Source of the DNA: Pseudocoprococcus catus
GTDB taxonomy: Bacteria; Bacillota; Clostridia; Lachnospirales; Lachnospiraceae
Length of the DNA: 46,604 bases
Direction of reading: 5' to 3'
Assembly: GCF_019734885.1 (NCBI RefSeq)
Contig: NZ_JAAXCM010000055.1
Span: 1-46,604 of the forward strand
The first letter of the stretch is position 1. Each line of letters begins with the position of its first letter. The position numbers and the translations under genes were made by a program. The notes beneath the pieces are model-generated. The model did no database searches, was not told the origin of the DNA, and saw only the letters and a list, made by a program, of their open reading frames with translations. Positions 33,238 to 41,095 of this stretch are shown here, one piece after another.

Positions 33238-34650
33238 TTATTCGGAACGAACTGTAATATATTTTTGATTGCGACTTTTAGGTTTATCGGGAATAGTCAT
33301 TTCTAATTGCCCGGATTCTAAAAGCGGATTGATATGCTTCAAAGTGAAGTTTCTTAAATCTTTGAAGCCGCAAAATACTGCAAGCTCTTTCTTGGATTTT
33401 GGTGTTGTGCAAAAAGCCAAAATCTGTTTGGACACCGTTGATAGTTCAATATCTTGGTGGGTAACTTGGTGGATAACTTGGTGGGTGTCATCCTCTAAGT
33501 TGTAGTTTACATTTTTCAAGATGACCCTGAAATCTGTTGCTGTTGAGGAAAATTCAGGCTTATATGCCGCTGTATATCCAGGTAGCTTTTCGGTTTCACT
33601 GACGATTTTGCGTAGGCCACTTCCACGGCGTTCCATGTACTTCATGCGGTGGAACAGGTCAGCAATCACAGGGTTTCGCCGCATGGAACGGATACTGTAA
33701 ATATCGTATTCCTGAATTGAGCCGCCGCCAAACATACCGCCAGGAGATGTGATTTCCACCCGATCATCAAACATATCAATATGGATTTCGCTGCCAAGCA
33801 CAATATAATCACGATGGATAAGCGCATTGACAAGAGCCTCTGTCACAGCTCGTTCAGCATAATCCGGCTTGTCTACACGATACTGTGCCTCTTTGACAAA
33901 ACGGACTTTGGAATTATTGCGAATAAATTCACTGCCGCTTTTCAGTAGATAAATCAGATTCCCTTCGTATTCTTTATCGTCCAGCGCATCATCAAAGATA
34001 GAGCCTTTTTCCAAGCCATTCCACCGGGTACAGAACATACGGGAGTTATAAACTGTGTGCTGATCGGTCATGAGCTTTCCGGCATTGGTCAAGAACCCAT
34101 TTTTGTCAGCCAAACCGAAGGAGACATAATCGGATGGCTCAAAGCGGAGTCCAGTCCGTTCCAGATAGGTTGCTTCCAGAAGTGTAAAGCTGTAATCCTT
34201 TTTTACCGCATCTGTTGTTAGGGTATCAAAGGACTGATTGGTTCCCTTTAAGATCAGTTCATTCACAATGTAATCCGGTGCAATTACGCTTTCATTTCCA
34301 ACACGGATGTATGCTTCCATTACTCCGTCTGCCTTGTAATAGTATGGGGTGCTGCGGCCAGGAGAAACCTCCAGAGCCAACAGGTTTTTACCATCTTCCT
34401 GCAATGGCTTTAAGATAAATTGCGGTAATGGTGTGATACGTTCTTTGATTAAGCGGCTGATCGCTTCAGCATCCTTTTGAACATCGGACAAGCCGATAGG
34501 CTCCCGGTCATCGGAGACTCCGAAAAACAGAGTGCCGCCAATTCCATTGGAAAAGGCACTGACACTTTTTAACCAGCTTTTTGGCTTTTTTATTTCGAGA
34601 GCAACCTTGAAATCACATTCCGTTGCTTCGGCAATGAGCTGTTCTATCAT
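33238..34650 (-). CDS. AlbA_2/Schlafen-type ATP-binding transcriptional regulator
   Basis: A 470-residue protein on the opposite strand to its neighbours, MIEQLIAEATECDFKVALEI. The N-terminal AlbA_2 domain is clear (KKPKSWLKSVSAFSNGIGGTLFFGVSDD, then KPLQEDGKNLLALEVSPG). The second half has an ATP-binding GHKL-like region (ERAVTEALVNALIHRDY, RRGSGLRKIVSET), and the last ~80 residues form a winged-helix-like part after a histidine/glutamine repeat (HQVIHQVTHQ). This matches ATP-dependent Schlafen-like regulators. It has its own promoter and terminator, so it is an independent unit inserted between mobC and the relaxase gene. A regulatory or defence role is possible. Confidence 0.88.
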   Translation of the reverse strand: MIEQLIAEATECDFKVALEIKKPKSWLKSVSAFSNGIGGTLFFGVSDDREPIGLSDVQKDAEAISRLIKERITPLPQFILKPLQEDGKNLLALEVSPGRSTPYYYKADGVMEAYIRVGNESVIAPDYIVNELILKGTNQSFDTLTTDAVKKDYSFTLLEATYLERTGLRFEPSDYVSFGLADKNGFLTNAGKLMTDQHTVYNSRMFCTRWNGLEKGSIFDDALDDKEYEGNLIYLLKSGSEFIRNNSKVRFVKEAQYRVDKPDYAERAVTEALVNALIHRDYIVLGSEIHIDMFDDRVEITSPGGMFGGGSIQEYDIYSIRSMRRNPVIADLFHRMKYMERRGSGLRKIVSETEKLPGYTAAYKPEFSSTATDFRVILKNVNYNLEDDTHQVIHQVTHQDIELSTVSKQILAFCTTPKSKKELAVFCGFKDLRNFTLKHINPLLESGQLEMTIPDKPKSRNQKYITVRSE

Positions 34651-34687
34651 AAAATCCCTCCTTTGAGGTTGTAGAATGTTCTTTTTT

Positions 34688-34716
34688 ATTATACCCAGCG
34701 GAGAAAGTTATTGCAA
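34688..34716 (-). promoter_or_regulatory. Promoter of the minus-strand regulator
   Basis: Read on the minus strand, TTGCAA (34716-34711) and TATAAT (34693-34688) are separated by 17 bases. The start codon at 34650 follows a good AAAGGAGGG site. It is the clearest promoter inside the element. Confidence 0.75.
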
Positions 34717-34775
34717 CGATAGAAGCAAAGAGTTCAGCGAAAACAAAAATATTTATGAGAGGAGGGCCTTCTATT

Positions 34776-36188
34776 ATGGCAACTACAAGAATCATGCCGC
34801 TTCATGTTGGCAAGGGTCGCACAGAAAGTCGGGCAATCAGTGACATCATCGACTATGTAGCAAATCCACAGAAAACAGATAACGGCAAGCTCATTACCGG
34901 CTATGCGTGTGACAGCCGAACTGCGGATGCAGAGTTCCTTCTGGCGAAGCGGCAGTATATCGCCGCCACCGGGCGGGTGCGCGGGGCGGACGATGTGATC
35001 GCTTACCATGTGCGCCAGTCATTCAAACCCGGTGAAATCACGCCGGAAGAAGCCAACCGTCTGGGTGTAGAATTTGCCAAGCGGTTTACCAAGGGCAATC
35101 ATGCCTTTGTGGTCTGCACTCACATAGACAAGTCGCACATTCATAATCACATTATCTGGTCATCGGTCAGCTTAGAATATGACCGAAAATTCCGAAACTT
35201 TTGGGGCAGTACCAAGGCGGTTCGCAGGTTAAGTGATACCATCTGCATTGAAAACGGACTGTCCATTGTAGAGAATCCGAACCCTCATGGAAAGAGCTAT
35301 AACAAATGGCTGGGAGATCAGGCAAAACCCTCTCACCGGGAGTTGCTTCGTGTGGCGATTGACAACGCATTATCACAAAGTCCTGCTGACTTTGAAGAAC
35401 TGCTGAAACTGTTGCAAGAGTATGGTTGTGAAGTCTCAAAGCGCGGAAAATCGTATCGACTGAAGCTCTCTGGTTGGGAGAAAGCCGCCCGCATGGACAG
35501 TCTGGGCGAAGGATATGGATTGGAAGATTTGCGGGCAGTTCTCTTAGGGAAGAAAGCACATACCCCGCGAAAGAAAACAGTCACACGGGCAGAGCCGCCA
35601 AAGATCAATCTGCTGGTGGACATTCAGGCAAAATTGCAGGCTGGAAAAGGTGCTGGCTATACGCGATGGGCTAAAGTTTTCAATCTGAAGCAAATGGCGC
35701 AGACCATGAATTACCTGTCAGAGAATAACCTGCTGGAGTATGCGGTTTTGGAAGAAAAGGCTGCGGCTGCCACGGCACATCACAATGAACTTTCGGCGCA
35801 GATTAAAGCGGCTGAAAAGCGCATGGCAGAGATTGCTGTTCTGCGTACTCACATCGTAAATTATGCTAAAACCCGTGAGGTCTATGTGGCATACCGCAAG
35901 GCGGGTTACTCTAAGAAATTCCGGGGGGAACATGAGGAAGAAATTCTGCTCCACCAGGCTGCTAAGAATGCCTTTGATGAGATGGGAGTCAAGAAACTTC
36001 CCAAGGTCAAAGAGTTGCAGACGGAGTACGCGAAATTGCTGGAAGAAAAGAAAAAGACCTATGCCGAGTACCGGCGTTCCCGTGAGGAAATGCGCGAGCT
36101 TTTAACGGCAAAGGCCAATGTGGATCGAGTGCTGAAAATGGAGGTAGAACAGGATGTTGAAAAAGAAAAAGACCACGGCCAGCGGTAA
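34776..36188 (+). CDS. MOBP-type relaxase
   Basis: Nicks oriT and pilots the transferred strand. ATG 34776 (MATTRIMPLHVGKGRTESRA) is preferred to 34755 because GGAGGG lies nine bases before it. The N-terminal relaxase domain has likely nucleophile Y27 (IIDYVANPQKT) and the metal-binding motif HIDKSHIHNH (H116, H121, H123, H125). The remaining ~250 residues are helical with long coiled coils (EEKAAAATAHHNELSAQIKAAEKRM; ELQTEYAKLLEEKKKTYAEYRRS). The 470 residues are normal for Tn1549-like relaxases. A highly structured non-coding region follows directly and may include oriT. Confidence 0.93.
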   Translation: MATTRIMPLHVGKGRTESRAISDIIDYVANPQKTDNGKLITGYACDSRTADAEFLLAKRQYIAATGRVRGADDVIAYHVRQSFKPGEITPEEANRLGVEFAKRFTKGNHAFVVCTHIDKSHIHNHIIWSSVSLEYDRKFRNFWGSTKAVRRLSDTICIENGLSIVENPNPHGKSYNKWLGDQAKPSHRELLRVAIDNALSQSPADFEELLKLLQEYGCEVSKRGKSYRLKLSGWEKAARMDSLGEGYGLEDLRAVLLGKKAHTPRKKTVTRAEPPKINLLVDIQAKLQAGKGAGYTRWAKVFNLKQMAQTMNYLSENNLLEYAVLEEKAAAATAHHNELSAQIKAAEKRMAEIAVLRTHIVNYAKTREVYVAYRKAGYSKKFRGEHEEEILLHQAAKNAFDEMGVKKLPKVKELQTEYAKLLEEKKKTYAEYRRSREEMRELLTAKANVDRVLKMEVEQDVEKEKDHGQR

Positions 36189-36205
36189 GCTGGTCCTGGT
36201 CAAAA

Positions 36206-36350
36206 GCGTTCGCAGAACGCGCAGCCACAGAATGAAATTCTGTGTTCAAAGGGGCTTGGGGGCGCTGCCCTCAACAAGCAAGCAGAGAGGAAAATCACAA
36301 AGGGATTTTCTTCTCTGCGGGCCTGTGTGTATTAACACAGGCATTGCTTG
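36206..36350 (+). other. Structured non-coding region with three-way junction after the relaxase gene (oriT or RNA candidate)
   Basis: Packed hairpins: GCGTTC-GCA-GAACGC (36206-36220); CACAGAAT-GAA-ATTCTGTG (36226-36244); GCTTG..GGGC-GCT-GCCC..CAAGC (36254-36279). Then a three-way junction: P1 CAAGCAA (36275-36281) with TTGCTTG (36344-36350); P2 GCAGAGAGGAAAATC (36282-36296) with GATTTTCTTCTCTGC (36304-36318), 15 bp with one G-T; P3 GCCTGTGT (36321-36328) with ACACAGGC (36335-36342). CAAGC can pair either upstream or in P1. The gap 36189-36655 otherwise holds a tnpV remnant, a terminator and a promoter. TCCTG at 36194-36198 loosely resembles MOBP nick regions. Confidence 0.7.
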
Positions 36351-36407
36351 CCAGTATTATCCCGAATCAGAATAATTTCGGAATAACCACCGTTCTCGCT
36401 ATTCCGC

Positions 36408-36533
36408 ATGATGGAGGCAGCGGGCGTCACCGAGGAACTGAAAGCCTGTGACCCTATGCGCTGGGTGGGGCTGATGAACACGCTGAAAACGCAGGTGGAG
36501 GAAGTTATTCTTACAGAGCTGATTTATCAATAG
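36408..36533 (+). pseudogene. Truncated tnpV (C-terminal 41 codons)
   Basis: The frame MMEAAGVTEELKACDPMRWV to LTELIYQ-TAG matches the last ~40 residues of the TnpV protein encoded at 23242-23598 (EELKASDPMKWVGLMNTCKAQAEEI). The N-terminal two thirds are missing; the structured region stands in their place. No ribosome binding site is evident at 36408. It is probably a remnant of an earlier rearrangement. Confidence 0.8.
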
Positions 36534-36544
36534 TTTTTGCAAGC

Positions 36545-36578
36545 GGAGGCTGCTACTCGCGGCCTCTGTTTGTTTTTT
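36545..36578 (+). terminator. Intrinsic terminator before the cargo cassette
   Basis: GAGGCTGC (36546-36553) pairs with GCGGCCTC (36559-36566) around TACTC with one G-T, then TGTTTGTTTTTT. It insulates the cargo genes from transcription coming from the relaxase side. Confidence 0.8.
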
Positions 36579-36601
36579 ACACTTCCGACATATTTCCTGT
36601 C

Positions 36602-36630
36602 TTGCGTCCTTCGAGCAAATGAAATATAAT
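36602..36630 (+). promoter_or_regulatory. Candidate promoter of the cargo cassette
   Basis: TTGCGT (36602-36607) and a perfect TATAAT (36625-36630) are 17 bases apart. The first cargo gene starts 26 bases later, after GGAGGTG. It sits directly after a terminator, supporting an independent transcription unit. Confidence 0.6.
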
Positions 36631-36655
36631 GAAAAATGTTGTCGGAGGTGCGAAT

Positions 36656-36856
36656 ATGGACTACATGACACTCAAAGAGGCAAGTGAGAAATGGGGCGTT
36701 TCGTCCCGTCAAGTCAACTATTACTGCGTTGAGGGGCGTATCCCCGGCGCTGTGAAAATGGCAGGTGTTTGGCTGCTCCCCAAGGAAATAGCCAAACCCG
36801 CAGATAGACGATATAAAAAGCAGGTGAAAAACGAAAATGAAAATTCTGTTGGTTGA
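36656..36856 (+). CDS. Small helix-turn-helix DNA-binding protein
   Basis: A 66-residue protein, MDYMTLKEASEKWGVSSRQV, with a MerR/excisionase-type helix-turn-helix (LKEASEKWGVSSRQVNYYCVEGRIPGAVKMAGVWLLP). GGAGGTG precedes ATG 36656. It overlaps the response-regulator gene by 20 bases, so the two are probably coupled. It may regulate the cargo operon. It has no other domain. Confidence 0.78.
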   Translation: MDYMTLKEASEKWGVSSRQVNYYCVEGRIPGAVKMAGVWLLPKEIAKPADRRYKKQVKNENENSVG

Positions 36857-37520
36857 GGATGATTTGGAAATCAGCAAGTTATTAGTTGAATTTTTGCAGG
36901 AAAATGGATATGAAGTTTTTTGCCAATATGACGGGCTTCATGTATTGGATTGCCTGCGGGAAAATAAGATCGACTTGATTTTGCTTGATATTATGCTTCC
37001 ATATCGAAATGGTGATACCGTACTTACAGCGGTAAGAGAATGTTCTACGGTTCCAATCATTGTTATTTCTGCCAAAGGAACAACGCAAAACAAAGTAGAT
37101 TTACTGCGCCTCGGTGCAGATGATTATATTACAAAACCGTTTGATATGGAGGAAGTTCTGGCCAGAATTGAAAGTAATCTCCGTCGAGTTCAATTTCAAA
37201 AAGATAATCCTACCCATTTACGTCATGGCGATTTGGTTTTGGATTTGAACGATAATACCGCCTTTTTGCAGGGCAGCGAATTGACTTTAACGGCAAAAGA
37301 ATTTGCAATTTTGGAGTTGCTGATGAAATACCCGGATAAAATATTCTCAAAAGCAAATTTGTTTCAAAGTGTTTGGAATACCGAGTATATCAGTGAGGAT
37401 AACACATTAAATGTTCACATCAGCAATCTCCGAAACAAATTGAAAGCCGTTTGCCCGGACAAGGACTTTATAGATACTGTTTGGGGCATTGGATATCGTT
37501 TGCATAAAGCCAGGGATTAA
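36837..37520 (+). CDS. OmpR-family response regulator
   Basis: A 227-residue two-component regulator, MKILLVEDDLEISKLLVEFL. The receiver domain has D8/D9, phospho-acceptor D51 (LILLDIMLP), T/S switch at IVISAKG and the lysine in YITKPF. The C-terminal winged-helix domain (LTLTAKEFAILELLMKYPDKIFSKANLF, NVHISNLRNKL, IDTVWGIGYRL) is typical OmpR/PhoB. It pairs with the kinase at 40014-40916, with an ABC transporter between. This order resembles lantibiotic- or peptide-sensing immunity modules. A perfect hairpin spans its stop codon. Confidence 0.93.
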   Translation: MKILLVEDDLEISKLLVEFLQENGYEVFCQYDGLHVLDCLRENKIDLILLDIMLPYRNGDTVLTAVRECSTVPIIVISAKGTTQNKVDLLRLGADDYITKPFDMEEVLARIESNLRRVQFQKDNPTHLRHGDLVLDLNDNTAFLQGSELTLTAKEFAILELLMKYPDKIFSKANLFQSVWNTEYISEDNTLNVHISNLRNKLKAVCPDKDFIDTVWGIGYRLHKARD

Positions 37521-37532
37521 GCCCCTGGCTTT
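37506..37532 (+). terminator. Hairpin spanning the response-regulator stop codon
   Basis: AAAGCCAGGG (37506-37515) pairs perfectly with CCCTGGCTTT (37523-37532) around ATTAAGC, which contains the stop codon TAA (37518-37520). The T run after it is weak. It may act as a partial terminator or processing site that separates regulator from transporter expression. Confidence 0.55.
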
Positions 37533-37617
37533 AGATATTCTTTAGAGTTTTCTGTTTGGATTTAAGAAATTCTTTATGATCGCCTCTTACAATCAATCAT
37601 AAAAGGAGGCTGATGAT

Positions 37618-38556
37618 ATGAGTCCTATCATTTTAGAGGCACACGATTTGACCAAAGAATATCGGCATACTGTTGCCTTAGACCATATTGACTTGCAAAT
37701 TGAGAAAGGGAAAATCTACGGTTTTATTGGCCAGAACGGAGCAGGTAAAACTACTTTCCTGAGATTGGTTACAGGTCTGGCATTCCCGACCAGCGGCACT
37801 TTGGCCTTATGGGGAAAGAGTTCTGCAAAAGATTTGCAGGAGCAGAGAAAGCGGATCGGCTGCATGATCGAAACGCCTGCACTCTTTCCGTCCATGACAG
37901 CTTATCAAAATATGGAGATACAACGCATCCAACGCGGCATCCCCGATAAAGCAGTGATTGAAAAGACTTTGAGTATGGTTGGCTTAAAGGACACTGGCAA
38001 AAAGAGTGTTCGCAATTTTTCTTTGGGTATGAGGCAACGGCTGGGAATTGCAATCGCTCTCTTGAACACGCCAGAATTTTTAATTCTCGATGAACCGATC
38101 AACGGACTTGACCCTGCCGGGATTGTCGAAGTCAGGAATTTGCTGAAATCCTTGAACAAAGAATATGGCATGACAATTTTGGTGTCCAGCCATATTTTAG
38201 AGGAACTATACCAAACCGCAACAGAATTTATTTTAATTGACAAAGGGAAAATCATTGAAGAAATCTCCGATCAGGAATTGAATGAACGCTGTAAACGGCA
38301 TATTGCAATCAAGGCTACCGACCCGCAAAAGGCGCTGCTTGTATTGGAAGAAAAACTTCATACAGAAAATTTCAAGTTGCTGCCCGATGGGACAATTCGC
38401 CTGTACGATTATCTTGATGATTTGGAAAAAGTAGCGGCTGTTTTGTCGGATGAGCATATCCTCGTTACAGGGCTTTCTGTATCCGGCGATACACTGGAAG
38501 ATTACTTTTTAAGCAAGATAGGAGGTTCAGAAAATGTTAAATCTCCTAAATGCTGA
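37618..38556 (+). CDS. ABC transporter ATP-binding protein (lantibiotic-immunity type)
   Basis: A 312-residue ATPase starting MSPIILEAHDLTKEYRHTVA after AAAGGAGG. Walker A GQNGAGKT (38-45), Q-loop region IGCMIETPALFPSMTAYQNM, signature NFSLGMRQRLGIA, and Walker B FLILDEPINGLDPAG are complete. The C-terminal ~90 residues form an accessory domain. The IGCMIETPALF...SMTAYQNM version of the Q-loop is common in LanF/BcrA-type ATPases that protect against antimicrobial peptides. It overlaps the first permease gene by 23 bases. Substrate cannot be read from the sequence. Confidence 0.92.
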   Translation: MSPIILEAHDLTKEYRHTVALDHIDLQIEKGKIYGFIGQNGAGKTTFLRLVTGLAFPTSGTLALWGKSSAKDLQEQRKRIGCMIETPALFPSMTAYQNMEIQRIQRGIPDKAVIEKTLSMVGLKDTGKKSVRNFSLGMRQRLGIAIALLNTPEFLILDEPINGLDPAGIVEVRNLLKSLNKEYGMTILVSSHILEELYQTATEFILIDKGKIIEEISDQELNERCKRHIAIKATDPQKALLVLEEKLHTENFKLLPDGTIRLYDYLDDLEKVAAVLSDEHILVTGLSVSGDTLEDYFLSKIGGSENVKSPKC

Positions 38557-39232
38557 GTTTTATAAATTGTTTCATAGCCGGTACTTTTGGGGGATTGTGG
38601 CGTTTAATCTTTTTTTGAGCAGTGTGCTGTTGTTAGACAGTATTGGAGAAACATCCAGTTTATTTTTTGCATCGTTATATAATGTGCCTATTCTCTATTT
38701 TCTGGCAATCGTCTTTTCCGCGTTGTTTGTTGGAAATGACTTTGGACAAAGAACACTGCAATCCTATATCAATGCAGGCCATAACCGAGGACAGATATTA
38801 CTTGCAAAACTGGCAGCCTATCAAATAGCCTGTATGACGATTTTAGCTTTACCATTACTGGTACATGGATTGATTGGCGGGCTTTGCTTCAAAGAAAATT
38901 TCGTGAGTATTAGCGGCAATCTCTATACCGTTTTGCTTGTGGTTGTTTCTTTATTTGCAATGTGCCTGTTGCCATTTTTCTTTGCTTTTCTGTTTCGCGA
39001 TATAGGAAAAACTTTAGCTGTCCCGATGGTTCTTTTTTTCTTGATGATTTTTTTGATGAATGGAGATCAGGCACTCTCTATTTCAAGAATGTTGCCAATG
39101 GGACAGCTCCGGCTGATTGCACTACAACAATTTACTCCGTCAATGGCGCAGTTTGTTCTCACAGATTTTTTGTGGATATTCATTTTATATTTTGGCGCTT
39201 ATTGGGGATTTAGGCGTTCTGATTTGAAGTGA
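38534..39232 (+). CDS. ABC transporter permease 1
   Basis: A 232-residue integral membrane protein, MLNLLNAEFYKLFHSRYFWG, with about six hydrophobic segments. The start LLNAEFYKLFHSRYFW is the usual cytoplasmic leader of ABC-2-type (LanE/LanG-like) permeases, and GNDFGQRTLQSYINAGHNRGQILLAKL is the conserved cytoplasmic loop after the second helix. It overlaps the ATPase gene, and GGAGG (38521 region) precedes the start. Together with the second permease and the ATPase it forms one exporter. Confidence 0.85.
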   Translation: MLNLLNAEFYKLFHSRYFWGIVAFNLFLSSVLLLDSIGETSSLFFASLYNVPILYFLAIVFSALFVGNDFGQRTLQSYINAGHNRGQILLAKLAAYQIACMTILALPLLVHGLIGGLCFKENFVSISGNLYTVLLVVVSLFAMCLLPFFFAFLFRDIGKTLAVPMVLFFLMIFLMNGDQALSISRMLPMGQLRLIALQQFTPSMAQFVLTDFLWIFILYFGAYWGFRRSDLK

Positions 39233-39247
39233 CAGGGAGGTGTCGAA

Positions 39248-39985
39248 ATGAGTAATCTATTAAAAATGGAAAGATATCAATTATCTCATAATTTCTTGTA
39301 TTGGTGTGGCGTGGTCGGCATCTTTCTAATTGGCTTTTTTACCGCAGAAACTTATGTCCCGGAAGTTATGGGGCCAACCGGCGGGGCTGCTACTTCCCTC
39401 GCAGATATTTTCAATGGGATGGTCTATGATTCTACCTTTCTGCTCATTCTGATGTCCAGTATTTTAGCTTTGATTTTAGGACAGGAATTTTCCTGCCGGA
39501 CAGTCGATCTTGAAATAACTGCGGGCCATTCCAGAAAAGCAATCTTCTTTTCAAAGGTAATTACATATTTGATTGCATTTAACGTCATGGCTCTTGTTTA
39601 TCCCATTGCCGGGTGTATAAGAGAATTTTCCAGATTTGGATTTTTTGACGGAGGGAGCTTTATTTATCAAGCTGTGAAGGCAGTTTTATATTCCTTGCTT
39701 TTGAACAGCGCCACCTTTTTTATTGCAATCTGGATATGTTTTTCCCTGCGTAGTTCTGCGAAAGCGATTGCTGTTACCGCTGTTACGACTTTTGTACTTA
39801 GTCTTTATCTTGGCTATGGAATGATGCTAAAATTTCCAGTAGCTTTTTTGCCGACTTATCAAATAAGAGAAGCAGTTACCAGCCCAGCAATATTCCAGCC
39901 ATTCCCGATTTTGATTGGAATTGTTTGGGTCGTTGCGCTGTTAATTTTATCATGGTGCAGCTTTCGGAAATGTGAATTAAAATAG
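39248..39985 (+). CDS. ABC transporter permease 2
   Basis: A 245-residue integral membrane protein, MSNLLKMERYQLSHNFLYWC, paralogous in layout to the preceding permease: six hydrophobic segments and the loop GQEFSCRTVDLEITAGHSRKAIFFSKV. GGGAGG sits just before the start, 15 bases after the previous stop. Two unlike permeases with one ATPase fit the LanFEG pattern. The end of the gene is followed by the histidine-kinase gene. Confidence 0.85.
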   Translation: MSNLLKMERYQLSHNFLYWCGVVGIFLIGFFTAETYVPEVMGPTGGAATSLADIFNGMVYDSTFLLILMSSILALILGQEFSCRTVDLEITAGHSRKAIFFSKVITYLIAFNVMALVYPIAGCIREFSRFGFFDGGSFIYQAVKAVLYSLLLNSATFFIAIWICFSLRSSAKAIAVTAVTTFVLSLYLGYGMMLKFPVAFLPTYQIREAVTSPAIFQPFPILIGIVWVVALLILSWCSFRKCELK

Positions 39986-40013
39986 ATTTCAATTAGAAAA
40001 CGGAAAGAGGGAG

Positions 40014-40916
40014 GTGTCTAAAATAGAGCTACTGCTACTGATTGTATTTTTGCTGTTGCTTATCTTGCTATTCAAATATCTACAAACGAAACGGCAAATC
40101 CGCAATCTATCAAAACAGATAGCTGAATTGGTAAATGGCAAATCCGAGAAAATGCTGGACATCTCTTTAATTGACAAAGATTTGGAACAACTGGCAGGAA
40201 TACTAAACCAGTATATCGATAATCAAAGGCAGTTGATTGCCAGTACGCTACGCCACGAGAACTATCTGAAGGAGTCGATTGCAAATATTTCACATGACCT
40301 GCGGACACCATTGACCGTTATACTCGGACATTTACAGCTATTAAGAAAAGAAACTCTGACAGACAGGCAGGCACAGCGAATAGAAACCATTTTTCACAAA
40401 GCAGAAAGAATGAAAGAATTGGTACAGACTTTTTATGACCTGTCTATTTTGGATGCCGAGCAGATAACACCCCGGCGAGAAGATTTTAACCTGTCTAATT
40501 TGCTGATAAATCTTATCTCAGAGAATGCTCCTGCATTGGAAGCAAAAAATTTATCTCCTGAAATTGATTTGCCGTCCCATTCTATCTATCTCAATTCTGA
40601 TTACAGCATGGTGGAAAGGATTTTACAAAATCTTCTGACAAATGCGATACGTTATTCATCCGGCGATATAAAAATGAGCTTAAAGCAGGCAAGAGAAAAT
40701 AGGGCTATTTTCACGATTGAAAATCCGATCAATAGCAAAACCGAAATAAACCCCGCCCGCCTCTTTGAACGATTTTATACAGGGGACGCATCCAGACACA
40801 ACGGTGGTACAGGAGTAGGACTTGCGGTTGTAAAGTTGCTGACGGATAAACTGGGCGGAAATGTTTCTGCTGAAATTAAATCCAATGTATTGACTGTGAC
40901 ACTCGAAATACAATAA
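40014..40916 (+). CDS. Sensor histidine kinase with one N-terminal membrane segment
   Basis: The GTG start at 40014 (MSKIELLLLIVFLLLLILLF) is preceded by GAAAGAGGGAG. One strongly hydrophobic segment (about residues 4-20) is followed directly by the dimerisation domain with H94 in ISHDLRTPL, then N-box LLTNAIRYS and G-box GGTGVGLAVVKLL. There is no extracellular sensor domain. At 300 residues it is short. Such kinases often sense through the partner ABC transporter or in the membrane. It is the last gene of the cargo cassette. Confidence 0.92.
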   Translation: MSKIELLLLIVFLLLLILLFKYLQTKRQIRNLSKQIAELVNGKSEKMLDISLIDKDLEQLAGILNQYIDNQRQLIASTLRHENYLKESIANISHDLRTPLTVILGHLQLLRKETLTDRQAQRIETIFHKAERMKELVQTFYDLSILDAEQITPRREDFNLSNLLINLISENAPALEAKNLSPEIDLPSHSIYLNSDYSMVERILQNLLTNAIRYSSGDIKMSLKQARENRAIFTIENPINSKTEINPARLFERFYTGDASRHNGGTGVGLAVVKLLTDKLGGNVSAEIKSNVLTVTLEIQ

Positions 40917-40995
40917 TTTTTCATTCATCTGCCGGACGACGGCAAAAGAAAAAAGCTGTCGTTCAGCAGGCAATCGCCATGCCCTAAACACACTT

Positions 40996-41026
40996 ACGGC
41001 GGCTTTGACAAAATCAAGGCCGCCGT
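40996..41026 (+). repeat. Hairpin A between kinase and sigma genes
   Basis: ACGGCGGCTTTGA (40996-41008) pairs with TCAAGGCCGCCGT (41014-41026) around CAAAA, with one G-T pair. Its arms are near copies of those of the next hairpin (41067-41095), so each left arm could pair with either right arm. The region 40917-41360 holds this, hairpin B, a tiny ORF, a terminator and an operator-like 12-mer. Confidence 0.7.
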
Positions 41027-41066
41027 TCCTTATGCCCTCGACAAAGGAGTGACGCCCATACGCTGA

Positions 41067-41095
41067 CACGGCGGCTTTAGGAGGGAGCCGCCGTG
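41067..41095 (+). promoter_or_regulatory. Hairpin B enclosing a ribosome binding site and GTG start
   Basis: CACGGCGGCT (41067-41076) pairs perfectly with AGCCGCCGTG (41086-41095). The nine-base loop TTAGGAGGG carries a Shine-Dalgarno sequence. The last three bases of the right arm are a GTG start codon (41093-41095). Folding would hide the start while exposing the ribosome binding site. Confidence 0.6.

Noticed and set aside
36154-36375. 73-codon frame starting at the relaxase end (MLKKKKTTASGKLVLVK)
   Set aside because: It runs through the perfect hairpins and three-way junction; only the first few codons look protein-like, and no ribosome binding site is clear.
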